Source: Rhodobacteraceae bacterium EL53
GTDB lineage: Bacteria > Pseudomonadota > Alphaproteobacteria > Rhodobacterales > Rhodobacteraceae
Direction of reading: 5' to 3'
DNA length: 64,000 nt
NCBI GenBank assembly: GCA_900313015.1
Contig: OMPR01000015.1
Location: 124,001-188,000, forward strand
Under the pieces are notes generated by a model. That model was not told where the DNA came from. It ran no database searches and worked only from the letters and a program-made list of their open reading frames with translations. Shown here piece after piece: positions 48,002-55,978 of the stretch (position 1 is the stretch's first letter; each line of letters starts with the position of its first letter). A program made the translations under genes and the position numbers.

Positions 48002-48763
48002 ATGTTGAAAACCCGCATTATCCCCTGTCTGGACGTCGCCGATGGCCGCGTTGTCAAAGGCGTGAACTTTGTCGGTCTCCGAGATGCCGGGGACCCGGTT
48101 GAATCCGCCAAAGCCTATGATGCGGCGGGGGCGGATGAGATTTGTTTTCTGGACATTCACGCCACCCACGAAAACCGGGGCACCATGTTTGATGTAGTGC
48201 AGCGCACCGCTGAACAGTGTTTTGTTCCGCTGACGGTTGGTGGCGGCGTACGCACCAAAGAAGATGTGCGCGATCTGTTGCTGGCAGGCGCGGATAAAGT
48301 CAGTTTTAATTCGGCAGCCGTGGCCCGCCCGGCAGTCGTCGCCGAGGCCGCTGATCAGTTCGGCAGCCAGTGTATCGTCGTGGCGATCGACGCGAAAACC
48401 GTGGCACCGGGCAAGTGGGAGATCTTTACCCATGGGGGCCGCAAAGAAACCGGCATTGACGCGGTTGCGTTCGCCAAAACCGTGGTCGCCAAAGGTGCCG
48501 GAGAAATCTTGCTGACGTCGATGGATCGGGATGGAACCAAATCAGGCTTTAACCTGCCGCTCACCAAAGCGATCTCAGACGCGGTAAACGTACCCGTCAT
48601 TGCGTCAGGTGGTGTGGGAACCTTGGACCACCTTGTCGAAGGCGTCACCAAAGGCGGGGCAAGTGCTGTGCTGGCCGCCTCGATCTTTCACTTTGGGGAA
48701 TTTACCGTTCAAGAGGCCAAAGAACACATGGCTGCCGCCGGTATTCCGATGCGCCTGTCTTAA
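48002..48763 (+). CDS. hisF: Imidazole glycerol phosphate synthase, cyclase subunit HisF
   Basis: The TIM-barrel partner of HisH, 253 residues. Blocks [18 protein letters not shown] (catalytic Asp), [31 protein letters not shown] (second catalytic Asp) and [11 protein letters not shown] are diagnostic. It is followed after 10 bp by hisE. Confidence 0.97.
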   Translation: MLKTRIIPCLDVADGRVVKGVNFVGLRDAGDPVESAKAYDAAGADEICFLDIHATHENRGTMFDVVQRTAEQCFVPLTVGGGVRTKEDVRDLLLAGADKVSFNSAAVARPAVVAEAADQFGSQCIVVAIDAKTVAPGKWEIFTHGGRKETGIDAVAFAKTVVAKGAGEILLTSMDRDGTKSGFNLPLTKAISDAVNVPVIASGGVGTLDHLVEGVTKGGASAVLAASIFHFGEFTVQEAKEHMAAAGIPMRLS

Positions 48764-48773
48764 GGGGGTAAAT

Positions 48774-49088
48774 ATGAGCATTCTGCACGATCTAGCCACC
48801 ACAATCGAAGCTCGCAAAGGCTCGGATCCGGACAGCAGTTGGACCGCCAAGCTGCTTGCCAAGGGCCCTGAAAAATGTGCCGAAAAGTTTGGCGAAGAAG
48901 CCATTGAGGCGATCATCGAAGCGGCCAAAGGCGACCGTGAAAAGCTGACCAGCGAGGCCGCAGATGTTTTGTATCATTTGCTGGTGATGCTGGCCGCACG
49001 GGATGTGGCACTGGATGATGTGTTGGACGTGCTGGCCAAGCGGCAAGGCACCAGCGGCCTTGCTGAAAAGGCCGCCCGCCCCACCTGA
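48774..49088 (+). CDS. hisE: Phosphoribosyl-ATP pyrophosphatase HisE
   Basis: An all-alpha NTP-pyrophosphatase of the MazG-like fold performing the second step of histidine synthesis, 104 residues. The EKFGEEAIEAIIEAAKGD and EAADVLYHLLVMLA blocks carry the metal-binding Glu and Asp. The ATG at 48774 has AAGGGGG just upstream. It converges with the CoA-binding protein gene 4 bp away. Confidence 0.95.
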   Translation: MSILHDLATTIEARKGSDPDSSWTAKLLAKGPEKCAEKFGEEAIEAIIEAAKGDREKLTSEAADVLYHLLVMLAARDVALDDVLDVLAKRQGTSGLAEKAARPT

Positions 49089-49092
49089 GCTG

Positions 49093-49563
49093 CTACAGCT
49101 TCGAAGAAATAACCCCGGTGGCAAAGCCACCCATACGCAGTTCACCAAACAGGCGTTGATATTCAATCTTTGGGCAACGGTTTTGGATCACATCCACGCC
49201 GCGCGCCTCGGCCTGTGCTGCCGCCTCGGCGTGTTCGACACCGATCTGCATCCAGATTGTCCGCAACTGGGGAAACTGTGCGAGCGATTCTTCGACAATC
49301 GCGGGTACAGCCTCGGAGCGGCGAAAAATATCCACCATATCGACGGGTTCAGACACGTCGCTGAGTGAGCCACGGACTGTTTCGCCAAATAGCTCTTTTC
49401 CAGCATGCCCCGGGTTAACCGGAATCACACGAAACCCCTTTATTCCGAGGTAGCGCGCAACATAATAGCTGGGGCGGACCGGGTTCATAGACACCCCCAC
49501 CACGGCAATCACCTTGGTGCGGGTCAGAATCTGTTTCAGATGCGGATCTGGGTAATATGTCAT
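49093..49563 (-). CDS. CoA-binding domain protein (YccU type)
   Basis: A 156-residue Rossmann-fold protein with the CoA_binding_2 pattern: VIAVVGVSMNPVRPSYYVARYL, GFRVIPVNPGHAGKELFGE, VDMVDIFRRSEAVPAIVEES and WMQIGVEHAEAAAQAEARGVDVIQNRCPKIE. It may bind CoA or acyl-CoA; no enzymatic role is established. Confidence 0.88.
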   Translation of the reverse strand: MTYYPDPHLKQILTRTKVIAVVGVSMNPVRPSYYVARYLGIKGFRVIPVNPGHAGKELFGETVRGSLSDVSEPVDMVDIFRRSEAVPAIVEESLAQFPQLRTIWMQIGVEHAEAAAQAEARGVDVIQNRCPKIEYQRLFGELRMGGFATGVISSKL

Positions 49564-49592
49564 GGACTTACCGTAACCCGGACCAACAAAAG

Positions 49593-49625
49593 AAAAAAGC
49601 GCCCAAGGGATGAAACCCTGGGCGC
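49593..49625 (-). terminator. Terminator downstream of the YHS-domain gene
   Basis: On the minus strand GCGCCCAGGG and CCCTTGGGCGC form a long stem around TTTCAT, followed by TTTTTT. It lies about 135 bp after the YHS gene stop and before the CoA-binding gene. Confidence 0.8.
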
Positions 49626-49761
49626 AAAGTGTGGAACGAGGGACAGTGAAATGACCCGCGGCAGTTCCTTTCCGCGGTCACTGTATCATTTAGGCATTAC
49701 CTGACTAAAAAAAAGAGGCCGGTTGTATTTTTTTGATGACAAGACAGTTTTTCGCTTGGAA

Positions 49762-50208
49762 TCAGTCAAACAGCGGTGTTGGCCAGTTCACCTCGGCACG
49801 TGAGATATTCCCAGCGACATCACGCGACCACATCCGCTCAACACCCTGCGAATGGATAAGATACAGCTTTCCATCGATAATCTGCCAAGCAAGCGGATCC
49901 GTTGTAGAGATATACCCCATCCCCATCGCATAGGCGCAATACCCCCCAAACTGAGGCGCGTAAGCGCGTGGATTGGCTTCGAAAGCTGCGCGGTTCTCTT
50001 GAGTGGCAAAATGCCAAACCGCCCCTTTCCACATCACCGCGATATCAGGGGCCCCAATTACAGGTTCTCCTGACGAAAAATAGGCAACCGTGTCATAGCC
50101 ATTTATCGCCGCGCCCTGAGACGCATAGAAAATCGGGGATTCCGCCTGTATGGCGGGGGCAAAGCCCAACGCAGCAAAACCAGCCAGAAAGAGTCGACGA
50201 GACAGCAT
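49762..50208 (-). CDS. Exported YHS-domain protein
   Basis: A 148-residue protein with a twin-arginine-like signal (MLSRRLFLAGFAALGFAPAIQA) and a YHS-type domain (INGYDTVAYFSSGEPVIG, VWHFATQENRAAFEANPRAYAPQFGGYCAYAMGMG). YHS domains are thought to bind metal or be redox-related. It is likely periplasmic. The ATG at 50208 is chosen because it begins the signal; the frame is open upstream. Confidence 0.86.
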   Translation of the reverse strand: MLSRRLFLAGFAALGFAPAIQAESPIFYASQGAAINGYDTVAYFSSGEPVIGAPDIAVMWKGAVWHFATQENRAAFEANPRAYAPQFGGYCAYAMGMGYISTTDPLAWQIIDGKLYLIHSQGVERMWSRDVAGNISRAEVNWPTPLFD

Positions 50209-50316
50209 TAACGTACCATTTTGAGAGCCACCCCTCATACATGCATTGTCCAACAAGGCACGCCAAGGGACCTGACAAGGATGTGAACACATCGTGTGCC
50301 CGAAACCACATTGGGT

Positions 50317-50616
50317 TCAATCAAAGACGTCTTCGATAACATCCCATGCTTCATCAAACACACGCGCCATAAGTCCCTTTCGTTTTTTGGGCTTTTTGTA
50401 CGCTTTGTGCTTTTTGACTTTCTTGTAGGGGGCAGACCCGCCCCCCACCTTTTTGACTTTAGCTGGTTTAGCTTTTTCCTGTGGCAACATCTTCAAATCA
50501 TGAAGCGGTGCACCACAGGCAGCGCAACTCAGCTCGTGCCGCCCCTCACCGCGCAGGACAAGCGCCGCGCGCGTGCCGCAGTAACAACAAGTGGCGATTT
50601 TAGGGATGGGCTTCAC
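50317..50616 (-). CDS. Small zinc-ribbon protein with basic tail
   Basis: A 99-residue protein with two CxxC knuckles (CCYCG and CAACG), a Lys-rich middle (KKVKKHKAYKKPKKRKG) and an acidic amphipathic C-terminus (FDEAWDVIEDVFD). The start is a GTG with GAGG 5 bp upstream. The zinc ribbon and basic stretch suggest nucleic-acid or ribosome binding. No named family was recognised. Confidence 0.75.
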   Translation of the reverse strand: MKPIPKIATCCYCGTRAALVLRGEGRHELSCAACGAPLHDLKMLPQEKAKPAKVKKVGGGSAPYKKVKKHKAYKKPKKRKGLMARVFDEAWDVIEDVFD

Positions 50617-50628
50617 GTGGACCTCGAG

Positions 50629-51402
50629 TTAGCGGGCTGTGCTAGCATATAAGGCGATAGCTGCCGCGTTCGAGACGTTCAGAGAGCCAAACCCACCTGC
50701 TGCATCAATTTTCACCAGATGATCCACGGTTTCTTTGGTTTTTTGCCGCAATCCGGGTCCCTCTGCACCCAAAACCAAAGCCACGGGAAGGTGCATTTTA
50801 CCCTCGAGCGTCTCTTCAATCGTCTGGTCGGCTTCGCCATCCAGACCCAACACCAGAAATCCCATGCGTTGTAGTTCAACGATGGTGTCAGACAGATTGC
50901 GCATCCGCAGGTAAGGCTGCCGCTCTAACGCGCCGCTGGCGGTTTTCGCCAGGGCACCGGTTTCAGGGGCCGAGTGATGCCGGGTGCCGATCACTGCGCT
51001 TGCGCCCAAAACCTCGGCCGAGCGTAGAATCGCCCCAACATTGTGCGGATCTGTAACCCGGTCGAGCAGAATCACACGAGGCGTTTCACGTCCGATGCAA
51101 TTTTCTGACAAAGATCCCCAGCTGAGCAGTTTGACCTCCATCGCAGCCCCTTGATGCACCGACCCAGGGTCCAACGGAGCCGAGAAGTTACGCGGGTCAA
51201 CGACCTCGGGCTCGATCCCGCCCTCGGCAATTGCCTCGGACAGCTTGTCATGGGCGTTTTTCGTCACAATCAGGCGCAATTTCTGCCGTTTTGGATTCAT
51301 CAACGCATCCCGTACGGCATGCAAGCCAAAGAGCCACACAGTCTCAGCACCCGACGCTTTGCGAGCCTGTTCCTTCTCTACAACCCACTTGGGTTTCTTC
51401 AT
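50629..51402 (-). CDS. rlmB: 23S rRNA (guanosine2251-2'-O)-methyltransferase RlmB-like
   Basis: A SPOUT-class TrmH-family methyltransferase, 257 residues from the ATG at 51402. The N-terminal substrate-binding part has WLFGLHAVRDALMNPKRQ. The SPOUT motifs are LLDRVTDPHNVGAILRSAEVLG (motif 1), ALVLGAEGPGLRQKT (motif 2) and FGSLNVSNAAAIALY (motif 3). It probably methylates G2251 of 23S rRNA; TrmH paralogues with other targets exist. Confidence 0.9.
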   Translation of the reverse strand: MKKPKWVVEKEQARKASGAETVWLFGLHAVRDALMNPKRQKLRLIVTKNAHDKLSEAIAEGGIEPEVVDPRNFSAPLDPGSVHQGAAMEVKLLSWGSLSENCIGRETPRVILLDRVTDPHNVGAILRSAEVLGASAVIGTRHHSAPETGALAKTASGALERQPYLRMRNLSDTIVELQRMGFLVLGLDGEADQTIEETLEGKMHLPVALVLGAEGPGLRQKTKETVDHLVKIDAAGGFGSLNVSNAAAIALYASTAR

Positions 51403-51519
51403 TTTTCTGGTCTCCGGCAAATCAATTCAGTTTAGGGCGCCTAAGTATAACTTTTCCTGTTGACGCCCCGTTGGGGTGCTTGTAATCACGCCCACACATC
51501 AGGTGCAACGCCTGATAGT

Positions 51520-51603
51520 GGGCGACAGGCCGCAAGGTGTGGCAGGGGACTGTAACTCCCTCGCGGAGACGCACGCCTGGTTCGATTCCAGGGTCGCCCA
51601 CCA
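51520..51603 (+). tRNA. tRNA-Tyr (GTA)
   Basis: An 84-nt class II tRNA: acceptor GGGCGAC/GTCGCCC, anticodon loop CTGTAAC (GTA), a long variable arm (CGCGGAGACGCAC), T arm GGTTCGATTCC, and encoded CCA. A small hairpin (ATCAGG/CCTGAT) lies just upstream at 51498-51516. It marks the switch from conserved to accessory sequence. Confidence 0.96.
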
Positions 51604-51641
51604 CTTCCATATTTTATTCAATAAAAACAAGGAAGTGGTGG
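51598..51641. repeat. 11-bp inverted repeat spanning the tRNA-Tyr 3' end
   Basis: CCACCACTTCC, which contains the tRNA CCA end, recurs exactly inverted as GGAAGTGGTGG 22 nt later, around an A+T-rich loop. No T tract follows, so it is not a classic terminator. It may be a processing structure, or a trace of integration at the tRNA end. Confidence 0.45.
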
Positions 51642-52041
51642 ACAGCGCCGCGTTGTGGCGCCCTTACGAAGCTCAACACAGTTTGACGGGGTTTAGCGCA
51701 GTTCGGCGCAACTTTGAGCCGCCAAAATTCTAACCGATCTTACCAATCTCAAACCACGAAAAATGCTGTCTCAGTCCCGAGCACAGCGCATCGCCTTGCA
51801 CAGGGCTTCCATAGTTTTATCCCAACCAATCTTTGAATGCGGGCACGTCGTGCATCCGCTCTTCGGTATTCTTAGCCTGCTTGTGTGGAAAACAGGCTGA
51901 CCTCAAACCGCTGAGCTTTTAGCGGAACACGTCAAGCTAAGGGGGCTTGGCCATCAGAAACGTAGAAAGGCAGCGCCGAAGCGCTGCCTTTCTACGTGGG
52001 CGCCTGCATCGGATGCAGGTCGTCCAAGGCAAATCCGAAGA
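51604..52041. other. Intergenic region after tRNA-Tyr
   Basis: These 438 bp hold no convincing gene. They contain the inverted repeat at the tRNA end and a CTGAGCTTTTAGCG-type short repeat near 51911. At 51960-51997 and 52003-52019 there are two perfect hairpins belonging to the 3' end of the acidic repeat gene. No integrase gene or tRNA fragment was seen. Confidence 0.5.
51960..51997 (-). terminator. 17-bp perfect hairpin with UUCG loop downstream of repeat gene
   Basis: ACGTAGAAAGGCAGCGC and its exact complement enclose, on the minus strand, a TTCG tetraloop, followed by GTTTCTG. It is preceded by a second palindrome CCTGCATC-G-GATGCAGG (52003-52019). Very stable; likely ends or protects the 3' end of the repeat-protein mRNA. 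Confidence 0.7.
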
Positions 52042-54882
52042 TTAAGGGGCACCCTCGTCGCCTTCATTGTTTTCGTCGTCTTCGTCGCCTTCGTCTCCTT
52101 CATTGCCTTCGTTGTCTTCGTCGCCTTCGTCACCCTCGTTGGAGTCAGCCTGACTATCGCCTTCGTTACCTTCGTTGTTTTCGTCGCCTTCGTCGTTTTC
52201 GTCTCCTTCGTCGCCTTCGTTGCCTTCGTCACCGGAGTCGTCTTCGTTGTCTTCGTTGCCTTCATTGTCCTCATCGTCTTCGTCGTTTTCGTCCCCTTCG
52301 TTGCCTTCGTCGCCTTCGTCGGCTTCGTCTTCTTCATTGCCTTCGTCGTCTTCGTTGTCTTCGTCGCTTTCATCGTTTTCGTCGTCTTCGTCGTCTTCAT
52401 TGCCTTCGTTGGCTTCGTCGTTCTCGTCACCTTCGTCGTTTTCGTCGTCTTCGTTTTCTTCGTCGTTTTCATTACCTTCGTCGTTTTCGTCGTTCTCGTC
52501 ACCTTCGTTGTGTTCGTCACCTTCTTCGGCTTCGTCACCTTCGTCGTCTTCATCTCCTTCGTTGCCTTCGTCGCTCTCGTCACCTTCATCAGACTCGTCG
52601 TCTTCGTCGGCTTCGTCGTTTTCGTCGTCTATGCCGCCTTCATTGCCTTCGTTGCCTTCGTCATTTTCATCGCCCTCATTATCTTCGTCGCCTTCGTCGT
52701 TTTCATCGTCTTCGTTGCCTTCGTCGCCTTCATTGCCTTCGTCGTTTTCGTCGCCTTCGTTGCCTTCTTCGCCTTCATCCTCTTCATCGTGCTCGTCGCC
52801 TTCGTCGTCTTCGTCAGCTTCGTCGCCTTCGTTGTCTTCGTCGCCTTCGTCACTTTCGTTGGATTCGTTGTCTTCGTTTCCTTCGTCGAACTCGTTGCCT
52901 TCGTTTCCTTCGTCGTTTTCATCACCTTCGTCAGATTCGTTGTCTTCGTCAGCCTCGTCGTTCTCGTCACCTTCGTCACCTTCGTCGCCATTCGAATTCA
53001 GAAGTCCTTCGTCGCCTTCATTATCTTCATCACCTTCGTCGCCGATGGTTCCATCGTCGGTTTCGTTAGCTTCGTCGCCTTCGTCGTTCTCGTCGCCTTC
53101 GTCGCCCTCGTCGCCTTCATCGCTTTCGTTAAATTCGTCGGCTTCGTCACCTTCGTCGCTTTCATCGCCTTCGTTGCCTTCGTCGTCCTCGTTGCCTTCG
53201 TTGCCTTCGTTGCCTTCGTTGTTTTCGTTGCTTTCGTTTTCTTCGTCGTCCTCGTTGCCTTCGTTACCCTCGTTGGCCTCGTCGTTTTCGTCGCCTTCGT
53301 CTTCTTCGTCGCCTTCGTCGTTTTCGTCGTCTTCGTCGTTTTCGTTGGCTTCGTTGTCTTCGTTTCCTTCGTCACCGAAACCTGATCCGAGCTCGTCGTT
53401 TTCGTTATCTTCGTCGTTTTCATTACCTTCGTCGTCTTCGTTGTTTTCGTCTAACTCATCCCCTTCGTTGCCTTCGTCGTCTTCGTCACCTTCGTCGCCT
53501 TCAGTGCCCTCATTGTTTTCGTCGTTTTCGTTGGCTTCGTTGTCTTCGTTGTCTTCGTCGTTTTCGTTATCTTCGTCATCTTCGTTGTCTTCTAAGCCTT
53601 CGTTGCCTTCATCATTTTCGTCGTTTTCGTTGCCTTCCTCGGCTTCATCATCTTCGTCGTCTTCGTCGCCTTCGTTGTCTTCATCGCCTTCGTCGTCTTC
53701 GTCGCCTTCGTTGTCTTCCTGACCAGTTACGCCTTCGTTGCCTTCATCGCCCTCCTGGCCTTCGTCACCCTCATCATCAAAGACGGTCTCTTCGTCGCCC
53801 TCGTTGTCTTCGTCGTTTTCGTCTTCTTCGTCGTCTTCGTTGTCCTCGTCGCCCTCGTCATCAAGGCCATCGGTGTCATCGCCCTCGTTGCCTTCGTTAT
53901 CCTCGTCGCTCTCGTCACCCTCGTTCTGTTCGTCACCTTCGTCGCCAAAGACACCTTCATTGCCTTCGTCGCCTTCGCTGCCTTCGTCGCCTTCATTGCC
54001 TTCGTTGTCTTCGTCGCCTTCGTCGCCTTCGTTGCCCTCGTTGCCTTCGTTGCCCTCGTTGGCGCCCTCGTCGCCTTCGTTGCCTTCGTTGTTTTCGTTA
54101 CCCTCGTTATCTTCGTTAGCTTCGTTGCCTTCGTTACCTTCGTCGCCTTCGTCGCCTTCATTGCTTTCGTCGTCTTCGTCCCCTTCATTGCCCTCGTTGG
54201 TGCCATCGGGCTCGTTGCCCTCGTCACCTTCATTGCTTTCATTGTCTTCGTTGCCTTCGTCGCCTTCGTTACCTTCGTTGCCTTCGTTACCTTCGTCACC
54301 CTCGTTGTTTAGGGCACCAGGCTCGTTGCCTTCGTTGTCTTCGTTGCCTTCGTTGCCTTCGTTGCCTTCGTCGTCGCCGCCACCAGCACTTTCATTACCT
54401 TCATCGTCTTCGTTGCCCTCGTTGGCTTCGTCGCCTTCATCCTGCTCATCATCTTCGTTGTTCTCGTCGCCCTCATTGCCTTCGTCGTCTTCGTTGCCTT
54501 CGTCACTTTCGTTGCCTTCATTGCCTTCGTCAGCTTCGTTGCCCTCGTCGTCCTCGTGGCCTTCGTTGCCTTCATTGCCTTCGTTGTCGCCGTTGCTTTC
54601 GTTGCCTTCGTTGTCTTCGTTGTCTTCATTCCCTTCGTCGTCTTCGTTGCCTTCGTCGTTCTCGTTGTTTTCGTCGAATTCATCGCCTTCGTCGTCTTCG
54701 TCGCCTTCGTTGGCTTCGTTGCCTTCATCACTCTCATTGCCTTCATCGCCATCGACATAATCATGAGAGAAACTGATCCCGGCCAGCATCCCTTGAGCGC
54801 GCAGTTGCTCTTCAATCAGAGCCTTCAGTTCTTCGTTTGTCAGGGTAGCGGTGGCAGTCAGTGCGGTGATAAAAGCAGTCAT
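52042..54882 (-). CDS. Giant acidic (D/N)-E-(G/D/N) tripeptide-repeat protein
   Basis: From the ATG at 54882 (GGGAG 9 bp upstream) the protein has 946 residues. The first 43 or so are ordinary and partly helical (MTAFITALTATATLTNEELK, then ALIEEQLRAQGMLAGISFSH). The rest is about 300 copies of a three-residue unit, Asp/Asn-Glu-X with X mostly Gly, Asp or Asn, sometimes Ser or Ala. It is broken at intervals by short hydrophobic or Gly-rich words (GNEPGALN, GVFGDEG, ETVFDD, ELGSGFGDEG, DGTIGDEG, GLLNSNGDEG). I see no Lys, Arg or Cys after residue 30, so the chain is an extreme polyanion. Codons are almost uniformly RAC-GAA-RRC. The frame is open for another 95 codons upstream. I recognise no family. 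Calcium or metal binding and export by the neighbouring type I system are inferences. Confidence 0.8.
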   Translation of the reverse strand: MTAFITALTATATLTNEELKALIEEQLRAQGMLAGISFSHDYVDGDEGNESDEGNEANEGDEDDEGDEFDENNENDEGNEDDEGNEDNEDNEGNESNGDNEGNEGNEGHEDDEGNEADEGNEGNESDEGNEDDEGNEGDENNEDDEQDEGDEANEGNEDDEGNESAGGGDDEGNEGNEGNEDNEGNEPGALNNEGDEGNEGNEGNEGDEGNEDNESNEGDEGNEPDGTNEGNEGDEDDESNEGDEGDEGNEGNEANEDNEGNENNEGNEGDEGANEGNEGNEGNEGDEGDEDNEGNEGDEGSEGDEGNEGVFGDEGDEQNEGDESDEDNEGNEGDDTDGLDDEGDEDNEDDEEDENDEDNEGDEETVFDDEGDEGQEGDEGNEGVTGQEDNEGDEDDEGDEDNEGDEDDEDDEAEEGNENDENDEGNEGLEDNEDDEDNENDEDNEDNEANENDENNEGTEGDEGDEDDEGNEGDELDENNEDDEGNENDEDNENDELGSGFGDEGNEDNEANENDEDDENDEGDEEDEGDENDEANEGNEGNEDDEENESNENNEGNEGNEGNEDDEGNEGDESDEGDEADEFNESDEGDEGDEGDENDEGDEANETDDGTIGDEGDEDNEGDEGLLNSNGDEGDEGDENDEADEDNESDEGDENDEGNEGNEFDEGNEDNESNESDEGDEDNEGDEADEDDEGDEHDEEDEGEEGNEGDENDEGNEGDEGNEDDENDEGDEDNEGDENDEGNEGNEGGIDDENDEADEDDESDEGDESDEGNEGDEDDEGDEAEEGDEHNEGDENDENDEGNENDEENEDDENDEGDENDEANEGNEDDEDDENDESDEDNEDDEGNEEDEADEGDEGNEGDENDEDDEDNEGNEDNEDDSGDEGNEGDEGDENDEGDENNEGNEGDSQADSNEGDEGDEDNEGNEGDEGDEDDENNEGDEGAP
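52045..54753 (-). repeat. 2.7-kb region of 9-nt degenerate repeats (RAC GAA RRC)
   Basis: The whole stretch is built of 9-nt units GAC/AAC-GAA-GGC/GAC/AAC/AGC, with GAG, GAT or GGT as minor variants. Plus-strand reading gives the monotonous TTCGTCGCCTTCGTTG pattern. Unit order is irregular rather than an exact tandem array. Because of the pattern, several long spurious frames are open on the other strand. Confidence 0.9.
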
Positions 54883-55167
54883 GGGTCTTCTCCCGATAAA
54901 TCGACCTGCAAGCGCGCTTACAGTCGGGCGCAGGTCGGCAAATGTGTTGATTTTCACGGGAAGGTCGATCAGTGGATCGGAGCGCAGTAATGTTTGCAAG
55001 TCACATTTGAAAAAGCCCGATCCGCATGTTCCCGCGGATAAGAGTTGGGCCAAAGTGATGCCGGAAATTTGCGCCACGGCCCAAAGAAATGGGATTTGGT
55101 AACCATGCTCAGGTGTGGTGGGGGCTTCTGTCAATGAAAATCTGGCGGATCGGGCCTGTTGCTGCAA
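54883..55167 (-). other. Possible N-terminal extension of the repeat protein
   Basis: The same frame stays open upstream of the ATG at 54882 to a TTG at 55167, adding 95 residues (…PEHGYQIPFLWAVAQISG…, with a GTCGSGFFKCDL two-Cys block and RFIGRRP before the ATG). Codon use looks protein-like. An AAGG lies 9 bp before the TTG. If real, the protein has 1041 residues and starts 91 bp after the peptidase stop; if not, this is a 376-bp gap with nothing else in it. The stronger ribosome binding site at 54882 makes me prefer the short form. Confidence 0.4.
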
Positions 55168-55258
55168 AGCAACAAACCTTGACCGAGATCATGGAAGCTC
55201 CCTTGCAACCCTAAGCGTTGAATTTCGCCCGGACATTGATCCGAGCAGGGTTTTTCAA

Positions 55259-55978
55259 TCAAACTTGCGCGGGCAGCGACTCTGTCAATTTCACCGTTGA
55301 AAGGCCCTCACAAAAGAGTTTCGTGAGCAGCGTTTCGTCAGGCATTTGCATCAACCGCACCGTCAAACAGCGGGAGAGAGGATAGTTCCAGTCGTAATCA
55401 TAGGGGCAGTCCGGCTGAGACAAACGGGCCCGGAGATCTTGGTGTAACCGGCCCAAGTCGTGACGAGTGTTGGCGACAAGCACAGCGGACGCTGCCTCTG
55501 CAAGTTTCGGGTTACGGTCTCGCAATCCACGTACGACAAGGGCTTCGGACGCAAAGGCGCAAATTTCACGAAGCACGGGTGGCAAAGGGGGACCTGACAT
55601 GAGTTGCAGAGCATGACCGAACTCATGCGCCACACGGATCACATCGCCGGCTGTGCCTTTGCAGGGGCAAGACACATAGGGACGTCCGTTACCGATGTCA
55701 TGCAGGGTAAACGCGCGGGGAAACCGTTCCGTATCCGGAGCGAATTGGGTCAAGGTCTGCTCGGTTGTGCGCGCAATCTGTGCGGCCAAGGCAGGTGCCT
55801 GTACCTGCAAGATCTCCGAAGACAGGGTCCAGAGATCAGAGCCACTGGGAACTGTAACCTCTGGAGGGCGGTGCTCTGCAGGTACTTGTTCAGAGGCCTC
55901 CGGGCCGAGCAGGTGCAAACAAGATTCTGGAGTCAGCCCGTGCAGGACTAGCCAGTCTGCCATGGTAGAATCGCTCAT
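55259..55978 (-). CDS. Small M3-like (oligoendopeptidase F type) zinc peptidase
   Basis: A 239-residue protein with the zinc motif VAHEFGHALQLM (HEFGH at 118-122), followed by PPVLREICAFASEALV. This matches the PxxxxEIxSxxxE block of M3 oligoendopeptidases that gives the third zinc ligand. The family normally has about 600 residues; here only the catalytic core with a short N-terminal part is present, and no signal peptide. It lies upstream of the acidic repeat gene on the same strand, so processing of that protein, or of peptides from it, is a reasonable guess. Confidence 0.7.
   Translation of the reverse strand: MSDSTMADWLVLHGLTPESCLHLLGPEASEQVPAEHRPPEVTVPSGSDLWTLSSEILQVQAPALAAQIARTTEQTLTQFAPDTERFPRAFTLHDIGNGRPYVSCPCKGTAGDVIRVAHEFGHALQLMSGPPLPPVLREICAFASEALVVRGLRDRNPKLAEAASAVLVANTRHDLGRLHQDLRARLSQPDCPYDYDWNYPLSRCLTVRLMQMPDETLLTKLFCEGLSTVKLTESLPAQV

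Noticed and set aside
51520-52041. Integrase or attachment-site pair at tRNA-Tyr
   Set aside because: No integrase gene and no second copy of the tRNA 3' end were found in the window; only the inverted repeat is reported.
52175-53722. Long plus-strand frames across the acidic repeat region (Ser/Pro-rich, also Phe/Val-rich and Leu/Arg-rich)
   Set aside because: They are the unavoidable complement of RAC-GAA-RRC units. Several frames are open at once, they lack ribosome binding sites, and the minus-strand frame has a proper start and a normal N-terminus.
52045-54753. RTX toxin or collagen-like repeat
   Set aside because: No GGxGxD nonapeptides and no Gly at every third position; the fixed residue is Glu.
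52045-54753. Diversity-generating retroelement target, because of AAC-rich codons and A/G variation
   Set aside because: No reverse transcriptase, template repeat or accessory gene is visible in the window, and the A/G variation is spread over the whole repeat.
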